From: an uncultured Oscillospiraceae bacterium
GTDB lineage: Bacteria > Bacillota > Clostridia > Oscillospirales > Acutalibacteraceae
NCBI GenBank assembly: GCA_900543555.1
Contig: UQRL01000013.1
Coordinates: 1 to 54,076, forward strand
Direction: 5' to 3'
DNA length: 54,076 nucleotides
Made by a program: the position numbers and the translations under genes. The notes under the pieces were generated by a model, which did no database searches, was not told the DNA's origin, and saw only the letters and a program-made list of their open reading frames with translations. Of this stretch, positions 6,920 to 15,067 are shown piece by piece. How positions within the stretch are numbered: position 1 is the stretch's first letter; each line of letters starts with the position of its first letter.

Positions 6920-7991
6920 GCATATCAGAATATCAATCTTTGGCGGCAGCCATACAGAAGCCATCGGCGTGAATATGGACGGGCTGCCCGCGGGGGAGGC
7001 CATTGACTGGGAGCAGGTCCTGGCACAGATGGCCCGCCGGGCCCCTGGGCAGGACCCCACTGCCACCCGCCGCAAAGAACCCGACCAGCCCCAGGTGCTC
7101 TGCGGGCTTTTGAACGGCGTTACCACCGGCGCGCCCCTTTGCGCCATCATTGTGAATCAAAACCAGCGCTCTAAAGATTACGAGGGGTTGCGGGTGCGGC
7201 CACGGCCCAGCCACGCCGACTACACCGCCTATGTGAAATACGGCAACCACCATGATGTTCGGGGAGGGGGACACTTCTCCGGGCGGCTGACGGCGCCGCT
7301 GGTGTTCGCTGGGGCCGTTGCCCGCCAGATTTTGTCCCGCCGGGGAATACAGGTCGCCTCTCATGTGGCCTCCATCGGAGAGGTGGAGGACACACCTTTC
7401 GACCCGGTGAGCGTTCCAGCAGAGCTTATGGAACGCCTGAGCAGCGTGTATTTCCCCGTCATCCAAAAGGACGCCAAGGAGAAAATGCGGGAGGTGATCG
7501 AGGCCGCCCGCATGGATTGTGACAGCGTAGGCGGCACCGTAGAGTGTGTGGTCACCGGCCTGCCTGTAGGGGCGGGTAACCCCATGTTTGACGGGGTGGA
7601 AAACAAAATTGCCTCCCTTTGCTTCGGCATCCCCGCGCTGAAGGGGATTGAATTTGGATCCGGCTTTGCCGGCTCCCGCCGCCGCGGCAGCGAGAACAAC
7701 GACCCATTCTATTACGATGAAAACGGGCGTGTAAAGACCCGCACCAACCATTCCGGCGGCATCCAAGGAGGCATTACGAACGGAATGCCCCTTGTGTTCC
7801 GTTCCGCTTTTAAACCCACTGCCTCCATCGCCCAGGAACAGGATACTGTGGATCTGACCACTGGCGAAACTGTCAAGCTGGTTATCAAGGGGCGCCACGA
7901 CCCCTGCATTGTGCCGCGAGCCGCCGTAGCGGTGGAAGCTGCAGCCAGCGTGGCAGTTCTGGAGCTTCTGGCGGAGAGCGGCCTGTTGTGA
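6900..7991 (+). CDS. aroC: Chorismate synthase
   Basis: FMN-dependent 1,4-elimination of phosphate from EPSP to give chorismate, last step of the common pathway. The 363-residue protein begins MSSTWGEHIRISIFGGSHTE, containing the conserved GxSHG-like region as GGSHTEAIG. It then shows RPRPSHADY near 100, GGGHFSGRLTA near 123, and GIQGGITNGMP near 285. Its length is normal. The ATG at 6900 lies inside the end of aroA behind TTAGGAGG. It probably needs reduced FMN from a separate flavin reductase, since no reductase domain is present. Confidence 0.96.
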   Translation: MSSTWGEHIRISIFGGSHTEAIGVNMDGLPAGEAIDWEQVLAQMARRAPGQDPTATRRKEPDQPQVLCGLLNGVTTGAPLCAIIVNQNQRSKDYEGLRVRPRPSHADYTAYVKYGNHHDVRGGGHFSGRLTAPLVFAGAVARQILSRRGIQVASHVASIGEVEDTPFDPVSVPAELMERLSSVYFPVIQKDAKEKMREVIEAARMDCDSVGGTVECVVTGLPVGAGNPMFDGVENKIASLCFGIPALKGIEFGSGFAGSRRRGSENNDPFYYDENGRVKTRTNHSGGIQGGITNGMPLVFRSAFKPTASIAQEQDTVDLTTGETVKLVIKGRHDPCIVPRAAVAVEAAASVAVLELLAESGLL

Positions 7992-8056
7992 GGACAGAGG
8001 GCGCCGCCCACATATAACGCCCGTCCTTTTCAATCATCGTGCAAGGAGGATTTTCT

Positions 8057-9196
8057 GTGGAACCATCGGATTACCAAGCCCGGCTAGGAGAGCTCCGGGA
8101 TGAGATCGACCAAATTGACAGCCAGCTGCTTCCTCTGTTCCTGCGCCGCATGGCCTGTTCCCAGCGGGTGGCCCAGCTGAAGGGAGAAGCGGGCATGCCC
8201 GTGTTTGCCCCGCAGCGGGAGCAGGCCATCCTGGAAAAAGTGCGGACAGAGGCCGGGGAAGAAGGGGGGGCCGCCGCCGCGCTGTACGCTTCCATCATGG
8301 CCATCAGCCGGGCAAGGCAGCATCAAATGCTCCAAGGAGGGGGCCCCATCCGGGAATTGGAGAGGGCCGCTGCCCGCGCCCTTTCCACCAAAGGGGCCAA
8401 GGTAGTCTGCCAAGGCGTGCCAGGGGCCTTCTCCCATAAAGCGGCATTGCGCTTCTTTGGGCAGCTTGACCCGGAATTTGAGCCTACCTGGAAGCAGGTC
8501 TTTGAAGATGTGCAGACGGGGAGGGCGGATTTCGGAGTGCTTCCGGTGGAGAATTCCGCCGCCGGCTCGGTCACGGGCGTGTACGATCTCATTCTCCGCT
8601 ACCGTTTTTATATTGTAGGGGCAGTGGATGTAAAAGTGGAGCATTGCCTTGCTGTGGGAAAAGGAACAGGCGCTGTCACAGGTGCGGTGTCCCATCCGCA
8701 GGCCCTGTCCCAGTGCAGCGATTATCTGGAATCCCATGGCCTGCGTGCGGTAGAGTGGTCCAATACAGCTGCCGCTGCCCGCCATGTGGCAGAGGACTGC
8801 CCGCCCGGCCTGGCAGCTATCTGCTCCCGGGAGGCAGCGGAGGAGTATGGCCTGACGGTCCTGAAAGAAGGGATCCAGAACGAGGCGGAGAACACCACCC
8901 GGTTCATCATCATCGCCAAGGAGGCCGTCCTGCCAGAGGAAGCAGGCAAGATCAGCCTTTGCTTTTCCCTTCCCCATGTGACGGGGTCTCTTTCCAGCGT
9001 TCTGGAGCGTTTTTCCATGGCAGGGCTGAATTTGACGAAGATCGAGTCCCGGCCGCTGCCCGGGAAAAATTTCGAGTACGATTTCTACCTGGACTTCACC
9101 GGGAATATCCACCAGCCCCAGACGCTGGATTTAATCTGCGCCCTTTACGACGAACTGCCCCGGTTCTCGTTTTTGGGAAATTACATCGAGCTTTAA
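8057..9196 (+). CDS. pheA: Bifunctional chorismate mutase / prephenate dehydratase (P-protein)
   Basis: Converts chorismate to prephenate and then to phenylpyruvate, on the phenylalanine branch. The start is GTG 8057, placed by AAGGAGGA at 8043-8050. The product is 379 residues. Residues 1-95 form an AroQ-type chorismate mutase (LRDEIDQIDSQLLPLFLRR). The dehydratase begins near 115 (QGVPGAFSHKAA) and contains the catalytic TRF in NTTRFIIIAKE. An ACT domain with ESRPLPGK near 340 is the usual phenylalanine feedback site. It closes the aromatic set. The shared mutase activity also supplies prephenate to TyrA. Confidence 0.95.
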   Translation: MEPSDYQARLGELRDEIDQIDSQLLPLFLRRMACSQRVAQLKGEAGMPVFAPQREQAILEKVRTEAGEEGGAAAALYASIMAISRARQHQMLQGGGPIRELERAAARALSTKGAKVVCQGVPGAFSHKAALRFFGQLDPEFEPTWKQVFEDVQTGRADFGVLPVENSAAGSVTGVYDLILRYRFYIVGAVDVKVEHCLAVGKGTGAVTGAVSHPQALSQCSDYLESHGLRAVEWSNTAAAARHVAEDCPPGLAAICSREAAEEYGLTVLKEGIQNEAENTTRFIIIAKEAVLPEEAGKISLCFSLPHVTGSLSSVLERFSMAGLNLTKIESRPLPGKNFEYDFYLDFTGNIHQPQTLDLICALYDELPRFSFLGNYIEL

Positions 9197-9242
9197 CCGC
9201 TACCGCCATGGCCTTGACCGGCCTTATGAAAGGAAGACCTGC

Positions 9243-9752
9243 ATGAAAGATATCGTGTTGGAACGAGTGGAAAACCAAAACCAGATTGATACCCTTTGCT
9301 CCATCGCGCAAAGGGTTTGGCACGAGACCTTTGACCCCATTCTGCCCGATGGGCAGGTGGACTATATGATCGACAAATTTCAGTCGGACCATGCGGTGAA
9401 AGACCAGATGGCCCATCAGAACTACCGCTATTATCTGGCTAAGCTGAATGGAGAGTACGCCGGATTTGTGGGCTTTGCGCCCCGCTATCAGGGCCAGGAG
9501 GAGATGTATCTGAGCAAGGTGTATCTGCTTCCAGAGGGCCGCCATCAAGGCGTGGTCAAGGCCATGTTCGACCTGGTGGAGCAGGAAGCCAGAAACGAGG
9601 GGCTTTCCAAGATCCGCCTGACTGTGAACCGCCACAACACCCATGCCGCCCAGGTCTATGAGCACTACGGCTACGAGACCGTGGAGGAGGCCGCCGCCGA
9701 TATTGGCTGCGGCTACGTCATGGACGACTATATCATGGTGAAGCGCGTATGA
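9243..9752 (+). CDS. GNAT-family N-acetyltransferase
   Basis: A 169-residue protein with the GNAT fold pattern: the acceptor-side N-terminus, LNGEYAGFVGFAPR (strand 4), then MYLSKVYLLPEGRHQGVVKAMFD covering motif A with the acetyl-CoA loop, then RLTVNRHNTHAAQVYEHYGY (motif B). The substrate is unknown. The N-terminal QRVWHETFDPILPDGQVDYM resembles acetyltransferases of the diamine/ribosomal-protein type, but that is too weak for a specific call. It lies 46 bases after pheA with no visible terminator, so it may be co-transcribed with the aromatic operon. Its last four bases overlap the next gene (ATGA). Confidence 0.85.
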   Translation: MKDIVLERVENQNQIDTLCSIAQRVWHETFDPILPDGQVDYMIDKFQSDHAVKDQMAHQNYRYYLAKLNGEYAGFVGFAPRYQGQEEMYLSKVYLLPEGRHQGVVKAMFDLVEQEARNEGLSKIRLTVNRHNTHAAQVYEHYGYETVEEAAADIGCGYVMDDYIMVKRV

Positions 9753-10267
9753 GGCCGGGAGAAGCACTGGAGTCCCTGTCCCGGGACCAACTGTTGGAGC
9801 TGATTGCAATTTATTCCAAAAACTGGCTGGCTATGGATGGGGTATGGTTTCAGTCTGTAGAACGGAAATATGGAATGGACGAGGCCATGTACCACGATGT
9901 GGAAGCCTGGAAACGCTTCACTGTCACAGAGGCACGGCGCATCAAGAAGTTTCTGGGCCTGCCGGAGCGCCCCGGCCTGGAGGGCCTGGCCCAAGCGCTG
10001 CAATACCGGTTTTATGCCAACCTCAGCCGCTATGAGCTCTCCCTCCAAAACGGCAGACTGCTGTACCGTGTGCTGGAATGCCCTGTTCAGCAAGCGCGCA
10101 CCCGAAAGGGTATGGGCCTGCATCCCTGCAAGCCTGCCGGACTTGCTGAGTACGCCGGGTTTGCCCAAACCATAGATGACCGGATTTCCTGCCAGTGTGT
10201 CAGCTGCTATCCCGATGTCACGGAAGGGGGCTGTTCCTGCGCATGGTGTTTCCAATTGCAGGGGTAG
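9749..10267 (+). CDS. DUF6125-like cysteine-rich protein of unknown function
   Basis: A 172-residue soluble protein with no signal peptide or membrane segment. The N-terminal half (LLELIAIYSKNWLAMDGVWF, then VEAWKRFTVTEARRIKKFLG) resembles DUF6125 proteins and the related putative cytosolic proteins. I recognise the family by this helical pattern, not by a search. The C-terminal half is Cys-rich: C111, C127, then C148-x-C150-x2-C153 and C162-x-C164-x2-C167. Eight cysteines in two CxCxxC motifs suggest a metal or Fe-S site, but no cluster type is established. It overlaps the GNAT gene by four bases, so the two are probably made together. Function unknown. Confidence 0.7.
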   Translation: MRPGEALESLSRDQLLELIAIYSKNWLAMDGVWFQSVERKYGMDEAMYHDVEAWKRFTVTEARRIKKFLGLPERPGLEGLAQALQYRFYANLSRYELSLQNGRLLYRVLECPVQQARTRKGMGLHPCKPAGLAEYAGFAQTIDDRISCQCVSCYPDVTEGGCSCAWCFQLQG

Positions 10268-10277
10268 TTTCCGGCGG

Positions 10278-10297
10278 ACTGGGGATGACTGGGGATG
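10278..10297 (+). repeat. Perfect tandem duplication of a 10-base unit
   Basis: ACTGGGGATG occurs twice in immediate succession (10278-10287 and 10288-10297), eleven bases after the stop codon of the Cys-rich gene. It may be a simple replication-slippage product. No further copies follow. Confidence 0.75.
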
Positions 10298-10353
10298 TGT
10301 GAAATGACGAAAAACCGCAGGATATCAAGCTGGATTTCGCTGTTATAACGGCA

Positions 10354-10381
10354 TTATATAAAAATTCGTGATTTTATATAA
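10354..10381. repeat. AT-only 10-bp perfect inverted repeat
   Basis: TTATATAAAA (10354-10363), an 8-base centre ATTCGTGA, and TTTTATATAA (10372-10381). The arms are pure A/T in an otherwise GC-rich chromosome. It lies in the 340-base gap between the DUF6125-like gene and the SleB-like gene, roughly 110 bases upstream of the latter's promoter. It could be an operator or a bendable element. No coding ORF covers it. Confidence 0.6.
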
Positions 10382-10397
10382 AATCATATTTGCCAGA

Positions 10398-10430
10398 TGT
10401 CCTCAAAAAAATCCAGGACAGCTTTTGTTT
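10398..10430 (+). terminator. Weak terminator-like hairpin
   Basis: TGTCCT (10398-10403) pairs with AGGACA (10415-10420), followed by GCTTTTGTTT. The 6-bp stem and interrupted T-run make this a weak candidate. It may act in tandem with the much stronger hairpin just downstream. Confidence 0.35.
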
Positions 10431-10435
10431 CTCTG

Positions 10436-10478
10436 GGCATGCCGCTGAAGGTTTTTCCCCGCGGCATGCCGTTTTTTT
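10436..10478 (+). terminator. Intrinsic terminator at the end of the aromatic/GNAT/DUF6125 unit
   Basis: GGCATGCCGC (10436-10445) and GCGGCATGCC (10461-10470) form a perfect 10-bp stem with a 15-base loop, followed by G and seven T (10472-10478). It lies about 170 bases past the last gene and immediately before the promoter of the SleB-like gene. Confidence 0.82.
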
Positions 10479-10487
10479 GCTGTGGAT

Positions 10488-10516
10488 TTGACATTTCCTT
10501 TGGTTGATGCTATGAT
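10488..10516 (+). promoter_or_regulatory. Promoter of the SleB-like hydrolase gene
   Basis: TTGACA (10488-10493), exactly 17 bases, TATGAT (10511-10516). The predicted start is near 10523, leaving a leader of about 85 bases. The near-consensus sigma-A boxes suggest vegetative rather than forespore expression. Confidence 0.75.
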
Positions 10517-10607
10517 GGAGCGCCTGTGGGACAGGCAGGTATAAAACACACGCACGTCCCATAGATATAAAACCGTAAAATCCATATCAGCTAAGGAGAA
10601 ATGACGT

Positions 10608-11294
10608 ATGAAACGGATTCTTTCCCTCTTTCTGACTGCCCTTATCTTGTCCGCCGGCGCTGCCACAATGGGGAGCGCTTCCGCTGCCGGGCTTTCCGAA
10701 CACATTCAGGTGACCAGCTACGACCCGGGCATGGACTACACCGCCGCCATCCAGCGGGCCTTGCAGGATGGAAGCGCTTATGCTATGCAGGTGGGGGCCA
10801 TTTATGAACAACAGCGCAACTTGAAAATCCGGGATCAAGGCCTGGACTTAGAAGAAACCACCTACTTTCAGGATTACACCACAGCAGAAGAAATTCTGCG
10901 GGCCATGGAGGAAGCGCAGAAGCCTTCCTATACCGAGGAGGATCTGGACCTTCTTTCCCGCATTATCTATGCGGAGGCGGGATGCACCTGGATCCCTGAC
11001 TGGGTGCAGCGGATGGTGGGCAGCGTAGTGCTCAACCGTGTGGAGAGCTCTTACTACCCCGACACCATCCGAGAGGTGATCTACCAGCCCGGCCAGTACG
11101 CCCCCACCTGGGATGGCTCCATCTACAAAACGCCGGACGCCCGAACCATTGAAAATGCCCGCTATTTGCTGGAAAACGGGAGCATCTGCCCTGCCAATGT
11201 AGTGGGACAAAACTCCATCATCACGGGCAGCGGGGTCTACACTTCCTATTACGATTCCATTTTGGGAACCACCACATATTTCTGCTATTTATAA
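10608..11294 (+). CDS. Secreted SleB-like cell wall hydrolase
   Basis: A 228-residue exported protein. Residues 1-27 form a signal peptide (MKRILSLFLTALILSAG, small-residue cleavage near ASA-A). After a helical linker, the C-terminal domain (about 113-228) matches the SleB/CwlJ hydrolase_2 fold: LLSRIIYAEAG with the catalytic-type E123, WVQRMVGSVVLNRV near 131-145, then YPDTIREVIYQPGQYAPTWDG. Such enzymes cleave peptidoglycan glycan strands; SleB and CwlJ act on spore cortex at germination. There is no peptidoglycan-binding domain and the promoter looks vegetative, so a growth-related wall role is equally possible. Monocistronic, ATG behind TAAGGAGAA, terminator downstream. Confidence 0.85.
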   Translation: MKRILSLFLTALILSAGAATMGSASAAGLSEHIQVTSYDPGMDYTAAIQRALQDGSAYAMQVGAIYEQQRNLKIRDQGLDLEETTYFQDYTTAEEILRAMEEAQKPSYTEEDLDLLSRIIYAEAGCTWIPDWVQRMVGSVVLNRVESSYYPDTIREVIYQPGQYAPTWDGSIYKTPDARTIENARYLLENGSICPANVVGQNSIITGSGVYTSYYDSILGTTTYFCYL

Positions 11295-11318
11295 AAAGGA
11301 CCGAATGGCACTTCCTCA

Positions 11319-11345
11319 AAAGGCCGGCAAATGCCGGCCTTTTCT
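11319..11345 (+). terminator. Intrinsic terminator of the SleB-like gene
   Basis: AAAGGCCGGCA (11319-11329) pairs with TGCCGGCCTTT (11332-11342) around a tiny AA centre, so a 4-base loop is more realistic, followed by TCTC. It lies 25 bases after the stop codon. Confidence 0.75.
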
Positions 11346-11369
11346 CTTACTTGGGTTTTCCCTTCGTGA

Positions 11370-11411
11370 AAGAAGCCCGGCTTCTCCAAGAAAGGAGAGG
11401 CCGGGCTTCTT
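11370..11411 (-). terminator. Hairpin terminating rodA (convergent side)
   Basis: AAGAAGCCCGGC (11370-11381) pairs perfectly with GCCGGGCTTCTT (11400-11411), and an inner TCTCC (11383-11387)/GGAGA (11394-11398) extends the stem. On the minus strand the 3' arm ends CTTCTTTC, a modest U-tract. It may also stop read-through from the left. Confidence 0.6.
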
Positions 11412-11443
11412 GAAAATTTTATTTGTTTTGCAGAGGCCCCCGC

Positions 11444-12631
11444 TTACCTGCCGGCGGGGAAAACCCGTTGAAGCGGCCTCCGCTTCAGACGCAGGCCGTC
11501 ACTTTCCTTGCGGCGCATGTAAACGCTTTGTACCAGGCCAAAGCCCAAATACATACAGACAGCAGAAGAGCCCCCCGCGCTGAAGAAGGGGAGAGTTACG
11601 CCCATAGCGGGCAGCACGGCCAGGCACATGCCAATGTTGGAAATGGACTGCAGCGCAATGATGCCAAAATAGCCAAAGCAGACATATTTGCCCAGGTCAT
11701 CCCGCGAGGAGTGGGCCACGTGGAGCGCTTTCAGCATAAACAGAAAAAGCAGCAGCAAAATCAGCGAGCAGCCTACAAACCCCAATTCCTCTCCCGCCAC
11801 AGAGAAGATATAGTCGCTTTGTTGGAAGGGGACAATCCCGTCCGCCACCCGGCTGCCGTGGAACAGCCCCTGACCAGTGAGCTTTCCGCTTCCAATGGAA
11901 ATGCGCCCTTGGTACTGCTGGTACCCATCATACATCTGCACATTGGGGTCATCCAGATTGAACAGGGCAATGAAGCGCAGCTTCTGATAATCCTCCATGA
12001 CAAACTGCCACAGCAGGGGCAATGCCAGCAGGACAAGGCCTCCCAGAATGGCGAAATACCGCAGCTTCACCCCGGCAGCCAAGCTCATCACCACAAACAT
12101 GGCAAAGAAAACGATGGCAGCGCCGGTATCCCCCTGAATCTCACAAAGGCCCATGGGGACCAGAGCGTGAACAGCCAGAAGCACTACATGCAGCGGCCGG
12201 TCAATCCAACCCCGCTTCCGCAGGGAATCCAGGTGCTTGGCAAAGGTCAGGATGAAGGCGATCTTCACTGCCTCTGAGGTCTGAAAGCTGAAGCCGCCAA
12301 TATTGATCCAGGCCCGGGCGTCTACGCCGCCGCTGCCCAGCGCCCGGTCTCCGAACAAAGCGGTATAAATCATCAGAAAAACCGATGCCCCGGCAAACAG
12401 GTACCAAAAATTTGCCAGCTCCCCATAGTCCATCAGGGAGATGACAATGGCCCCAAGAATCCCCAAGGCCACAGCCATAGCCTGGGTGCGGAAATAGCTG
12501 CTCCCTCTGGCGCTGTCCACGCTGCGTAGCAGCAACAGGCTGTAGGCAGAAATTGCCGCCAGCAACAGCCACAGCAGGATATCCGCTCTTTTGATATAAT
12601 TCCAAATGCCTTTAAAACAACTCTTTATCAT
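11444..12631 (-). CDS. rodA: SEDS-family peptidoglycan glycosyltransferase RodA
   Basis: A 395-residue polytopic membrane protein with about ten hydrophobic segments. It carries SEDS signatures: ARAWINIGGFSFQTSEAVKI near 107-126, the IQGDTGAAIV loop near 165, and the C-terminal LPAMGVTLPFFSAGGSS. SEDS proteins polymerise lipid II into glycan strands together with a class B penicillin-binding protein. The elongation-type call (RodA rather than FtsW or SpoVE) is by resemblance only, as no division or mre genes adjoin. A basic tail (RRKESDGLRLKRRP) faces the cytoplasm. The ribosome binding site (AGGA) is modest. It is monocistronic and convergent with the SleB-like wall hydrolase. Confidence 0.88.
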   Translation of the reverse strand: MIKSCFKGIWNYIKRADILLWLLLAAISAYSLLLLRSVDSARGSSYFRTQAMAVALGILGAIVISLMDYGELANFWYLFAGASVFLMIYTALFGDRALGSGGVDARAWINIGGFSFQTSEAVKIAFILTFAKHLDSLRKRGWIDRPLHVVLLAVHALVPMGLCEIQGDTGAAIVFFAMFVVMSLAAGVKLRYFAILGGLVLLALPLLWQFVMEDYQKLRFIALFNLDDPNVQMYDGYQQYQGRISIGSGKLTGQGLFHGSRVADGIVPFQQSDYIFSVAGEELGFVGCSLILLLLFLFMLKALHVAHSSRDDLGKYVCFGYFGIIALQSISNIGMCLAVLPAMGVTLPFFSAGGSSAVCMYLGFGLVQSVYMRRKESDGLRLKRRPLQRVFPAGR

Positions 12632-12708
12632 AGCAATCCTATTCTTTCACGGGGGCTGCCATTCTACGCTGCCCACCCTATGCAAAGTCTCTCGAATTAT
12701 GTCAAATC

Positions 12709-12737
12709 ATTATACCATATCCACAGAAGGGCTTCAA
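12709..12737 (-). promoter_or_regulatory. Promoter of rodA
   Basis: On the minus strand, TTGAAG (12732-12737), 17 bases, TATAAT (12709-12714). The start is near 12702, giving a leader of about 70 bases. Confidence 0.7.
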
Positions 12738-12857
12738 GCTGTTTCTTTTGTAATAGCCCCGTTTTTTCCTCTTCCAGCCCTCGGGTGATGAAAGATGGCG
12801 TTTTGCAGCCTCCGCCGCACAATTTGATGTAAGAAGTAAAAAGGGATGCTTTCGGGC

Positions 12858-12886
12858 TTTACTATTCCTGAGAGATACTTTATAAT
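12858..12886 (+). promoter_or_regulatory. Promoter of the fhs operon
   Basis: TTTACT (12858-12863), 17 bases, TATAAT (12881-12886). The start is near 12893, about 50 bases before the fhs start. It is divergent from the rodA promoter, with about 120 bases between the two -35 boxes. The rest of this 314-base gap shows nothing else recognisable. Confidence 0.65.
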
Positions 12887-12945
12887 GTAAAGGATCGAAA
12901 AAATCTATTTTTGGCCGTACAGCGGCCGGAAAGGTGTGGGGAAGC

Positions 12946-14622
12946 ATGCTTTCTGACATTGAGATCGCCCAAAGCACAACGCTCAGGCCCATTGCGGAGA
13001 TCGCGGCAGAGCTGGGTATCCAGGAGGACGAGCTGGAGCTCTACGGGAAATATAAAGCCAAGATCAACGAACGGGCCTTTGTCCGTCTGGCAGATAAGCC
13101 CAACGGCAAGCTGGTGCTGGTGACAGCAATCAATCCCACCCCAGCCGGTGAGGGGAAAACCACCACTACCGCAGGTTTGGGACAGGCCATGAAGAAGATC
13201 GGCAAAAACGCCATCATTGCCCTGCGGGAACCCTCTTTGGGGCCTGTGTTCGGCATCAAGGGCGGGGCGGCCGGCGGCGGCTATGCCCAGGTGCTGCCCA
13301 TGGAGGACATCAATCTCCACTTCACAGGGGACATGCACGCCATCACCTCTGCCAACAACCTGTGCTGCGCCATGCTGGACAACCATCTGCAGCAGGGCAA
13401 CACCTTGGGGATCGACCCCCGCCGCATCCAGATCAAGCGTTGCCTGGATATGAACGACCGGGCCCTGCGGAATATCGTCATCGGCCTGGGAGGCAAAATT
13501 AACGGCGTGCCCCGGGAGGACGGCTTTATCATCACCGTGGCCTCCGAGGTCATGGCCATCCTGTGCCTTGCCAAGGACATGAACGACCTGAAGGAGCGCC
13601 TGGGGAACATCCTCATCGCCTACACCTACTCCGGGGAGCCTGTCTACGCCCGGGACATCAAGGCCGAGGGCGCCATGGCCGCCCTGCTGCGGGATGCCGT
13701 GAATCCCAATTTGGTGCAGACCATCGAGGGCACCCCCGCCATTATGCACGGCGGCCCCTTTGCCAACATCGCCCACGGGTGCAACTCGGTGCGGGCCACC
13801 CGCCTGGCCTTGAAGCTGGCGGACTACTGCATCACGGAAGCCGGATTCGGTTCCGACCTGGGCGCGGAAAAATTCATGGACATCAAGTGCCGCATGGCTG
13901 GCTTGGCCCCCTCCTGTGTGGTGGTGGTGGCTACCGTGCGGGCGCTGAAATACAACGGCGGCGTACCCAAGGCGGAGCTTTCCGCAGAGAATGTCCCCGC
14001 GCTCGAGAAGGGCATTGTCAATTTGAAGGCCCATGTGGAGAACATGCAGAAGTTCGGCGTGCCGGTGGTGGTGGCCATCAACCGCTTCGGCACCGATACC
14101 GGTGCGGAACTGGCTGTTATCGACCGCTGCTGCCAGGAGCTGGGCGTTTCCTACGCCCTGTCCGAGGTGTTCGCCAAGGGCGGAGAGGGCGGCGTGGAGC
14201 TGGCCCAGACCATCTGCCGCGTCATTGAAGAGAACGAGGGCAAGACCCATTTTGCCCCCATCTATCCCATCGAAGCCACCGTGGAGGAAAAAATCACCGC
14301 CATTGCCCAGAAAATCTACGGTGCCAAGGATATAACCTTTACGGCTGCTGCCCAGAAGTCCTTGAAGGACATCAAGGCCCTGGGCGGGGACAGCATGCCC
14401 GTGTGCATCGCCAAGACCCAGTACTCCCTGTCCGATAACGCCAAGCTGCTGGGCCGTCCTACGGATTTCACCATCACCATCCGGGACCTGCGTCTTTCCA
14501 ACGGCGCCGGCTTTGTGGTGGCCTATGCCGGTGATATTATGACCATGCCCGGCCTGCCCAAAGTCCCCGCTGCCGAAAAGATCGACGTGGATGAAAACGC
14601 TGTAATCCACGGTTTGTTCTGA
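12946..14622 (+). CDS. fhs: Formate-tetrahydrofolate ligase
   Basis: ATP-dependent formation of 10-formyltetrahydrofolate from formate and THF. It feeds purine and fMet synthesis and is the formate-activating step of the methyl branch in acetogens. The chosen start is ATG 12946 ([10 protein letters not shown]), which matches the family N-terminus; GTG at 12934 would add four residues. The product is 558 residues, the usual length. The P-loop TPAGEGKT lies at residues 65-72. [13 protein letters not shown] near 95-107 and an AGGGYAQV segment after it are strict family signatures. folD, the next enzyme in one-carbon metabolism, lies 6 kb downstream. No carbonyl-branch genes are seen, so acetogenesis cannot be claimed. 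Confidence 0.96.
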   Translation: MLSDIEIAQSTTLRPIAEIAAELGIQEDELELYGKYKAKINERAFVRLADKPNGKLVLVTAINPTPAGEGKTTTTAGLGQAMKKIGKNAIIALREPSLGPVFGIKGGAAGGGYAQVLPMEDINLHFTGDMHAITSANNLCCAMLDNHLQQGNTLGIDPRRIQIKRCLDMNDRALRNIVIGLGGKINGVPREDGFIITVASEVMAILCLAKDMNDLKERLGNILIAYTYSGEPVYARDIKAEGAMAALLRDAVNPNLVQTIEGTPAIMHGGPFANIAHGCNSVRATRLALKLADYCITEAGFGSDLGAEKFMDIKCRMAGLAPSCVVVVATVRALKYNGGVPKAELSAENVPALEKGIVNLKAHVENMQKFGVPVVVAINRFGTDTGAELAVIDRCCQELGVSYALSEVFAKGGEGGVELAQTICRVIEENEGKTHFAPIYPIEATVEEKITAIAQKIYGAKDITFTAAAQKSLKDIKALGGDSMPVCIAKTQYSLSDNAKLLGRPTDFTITIRDLRLSNGAGFVVAYAGDIMTMPGLPKVPAAEKIDVDENAVIHGLF

Positions 14623-14623
14623 T

Positions 14624-15067
14624 ATGGCAGAGCAGATAATCACTCATTCCCCAGAGGAGACGGCAGCCTTGGCCCAGCGCCTTGCGCAAGACCTGAAAGG
14701 CGGGGAGGTTGTGGCCTTTACCGGCGGCATGGGGGCGGGGAAGACCGCCTTTACCCGTGGGCTTGTCATGGGCCTGGGAGCCGGAGACGTGGTCTCCAGC
14801 CCCACTTTCGCCCTGGTCAATGAGTATCAGGGCCGTTTGACAGTGGAACACTTCGACATGTACCGGGTGGAGAGCTGGGACGACCTGTATTCCACCGGCT
14901 TTTTCGACTATCTTGGCTCGGATTGCATCCTGGTGATTGAGTGGAGCGAGAACATCGCCGGCGCCCTGCCTGAGGACGCGATCACCATTGATATCCAGCC
15001 GGGAGAAAGGGAAAATGACCGCGTCATCACCATCAGCGGCTGGAAAAAGGAGGGGAAGCCATGCTGA
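14624..15067 (+). CDS. tsaE: tRNA threonylcarbamoyladenosine biosynthesis ATPase TsaE
   Basis: A 147-residue P-loop protein. Walker A is GGMGAGKT (residues 34-41), SSPTFALVNEY forms the switch region, and HFDMYRVESWDDLYSTGFFDYL is a family signature. With TsaB and TsaD it completes the N6-threonylcarbamoyl modification of A37 in tRNAs that read ANN codons; TsaE supplies the ATPase cycle. It begins two bases after the fhs stop and overlaps tsaB by seven bases. tsaD and tsaC are not in the window. Confidence 0.95.
   Translation: MAEQIITHSPEETAALAQRLAQDLKGGEVVAFTGGMGAGKTAFTRGLVMGLGAGDVVSSPTFALVNEYQGRLTVEHFDMYRVESWDDLYSTGFFDYLGSDCILVIEWSENIAGALPEDAITIDIQPGERENDRVITISGWKKEGKPC

Noticed and set aside
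12887..12945. Tetrahydrofolate riboswitch before fhs
   Set aside because: Leader is only about 50 bases and lacks the conserved THF aptamer blocks.
12880..14643. 587-codon open frame antisense to fhs
   Set aside because: It mirrors a fully convincing fhs gene; its His/Gly/Asp/Val-rich composition is that of the reverse complement of GC-rich coding DNA, and it has no ribosome binding site.
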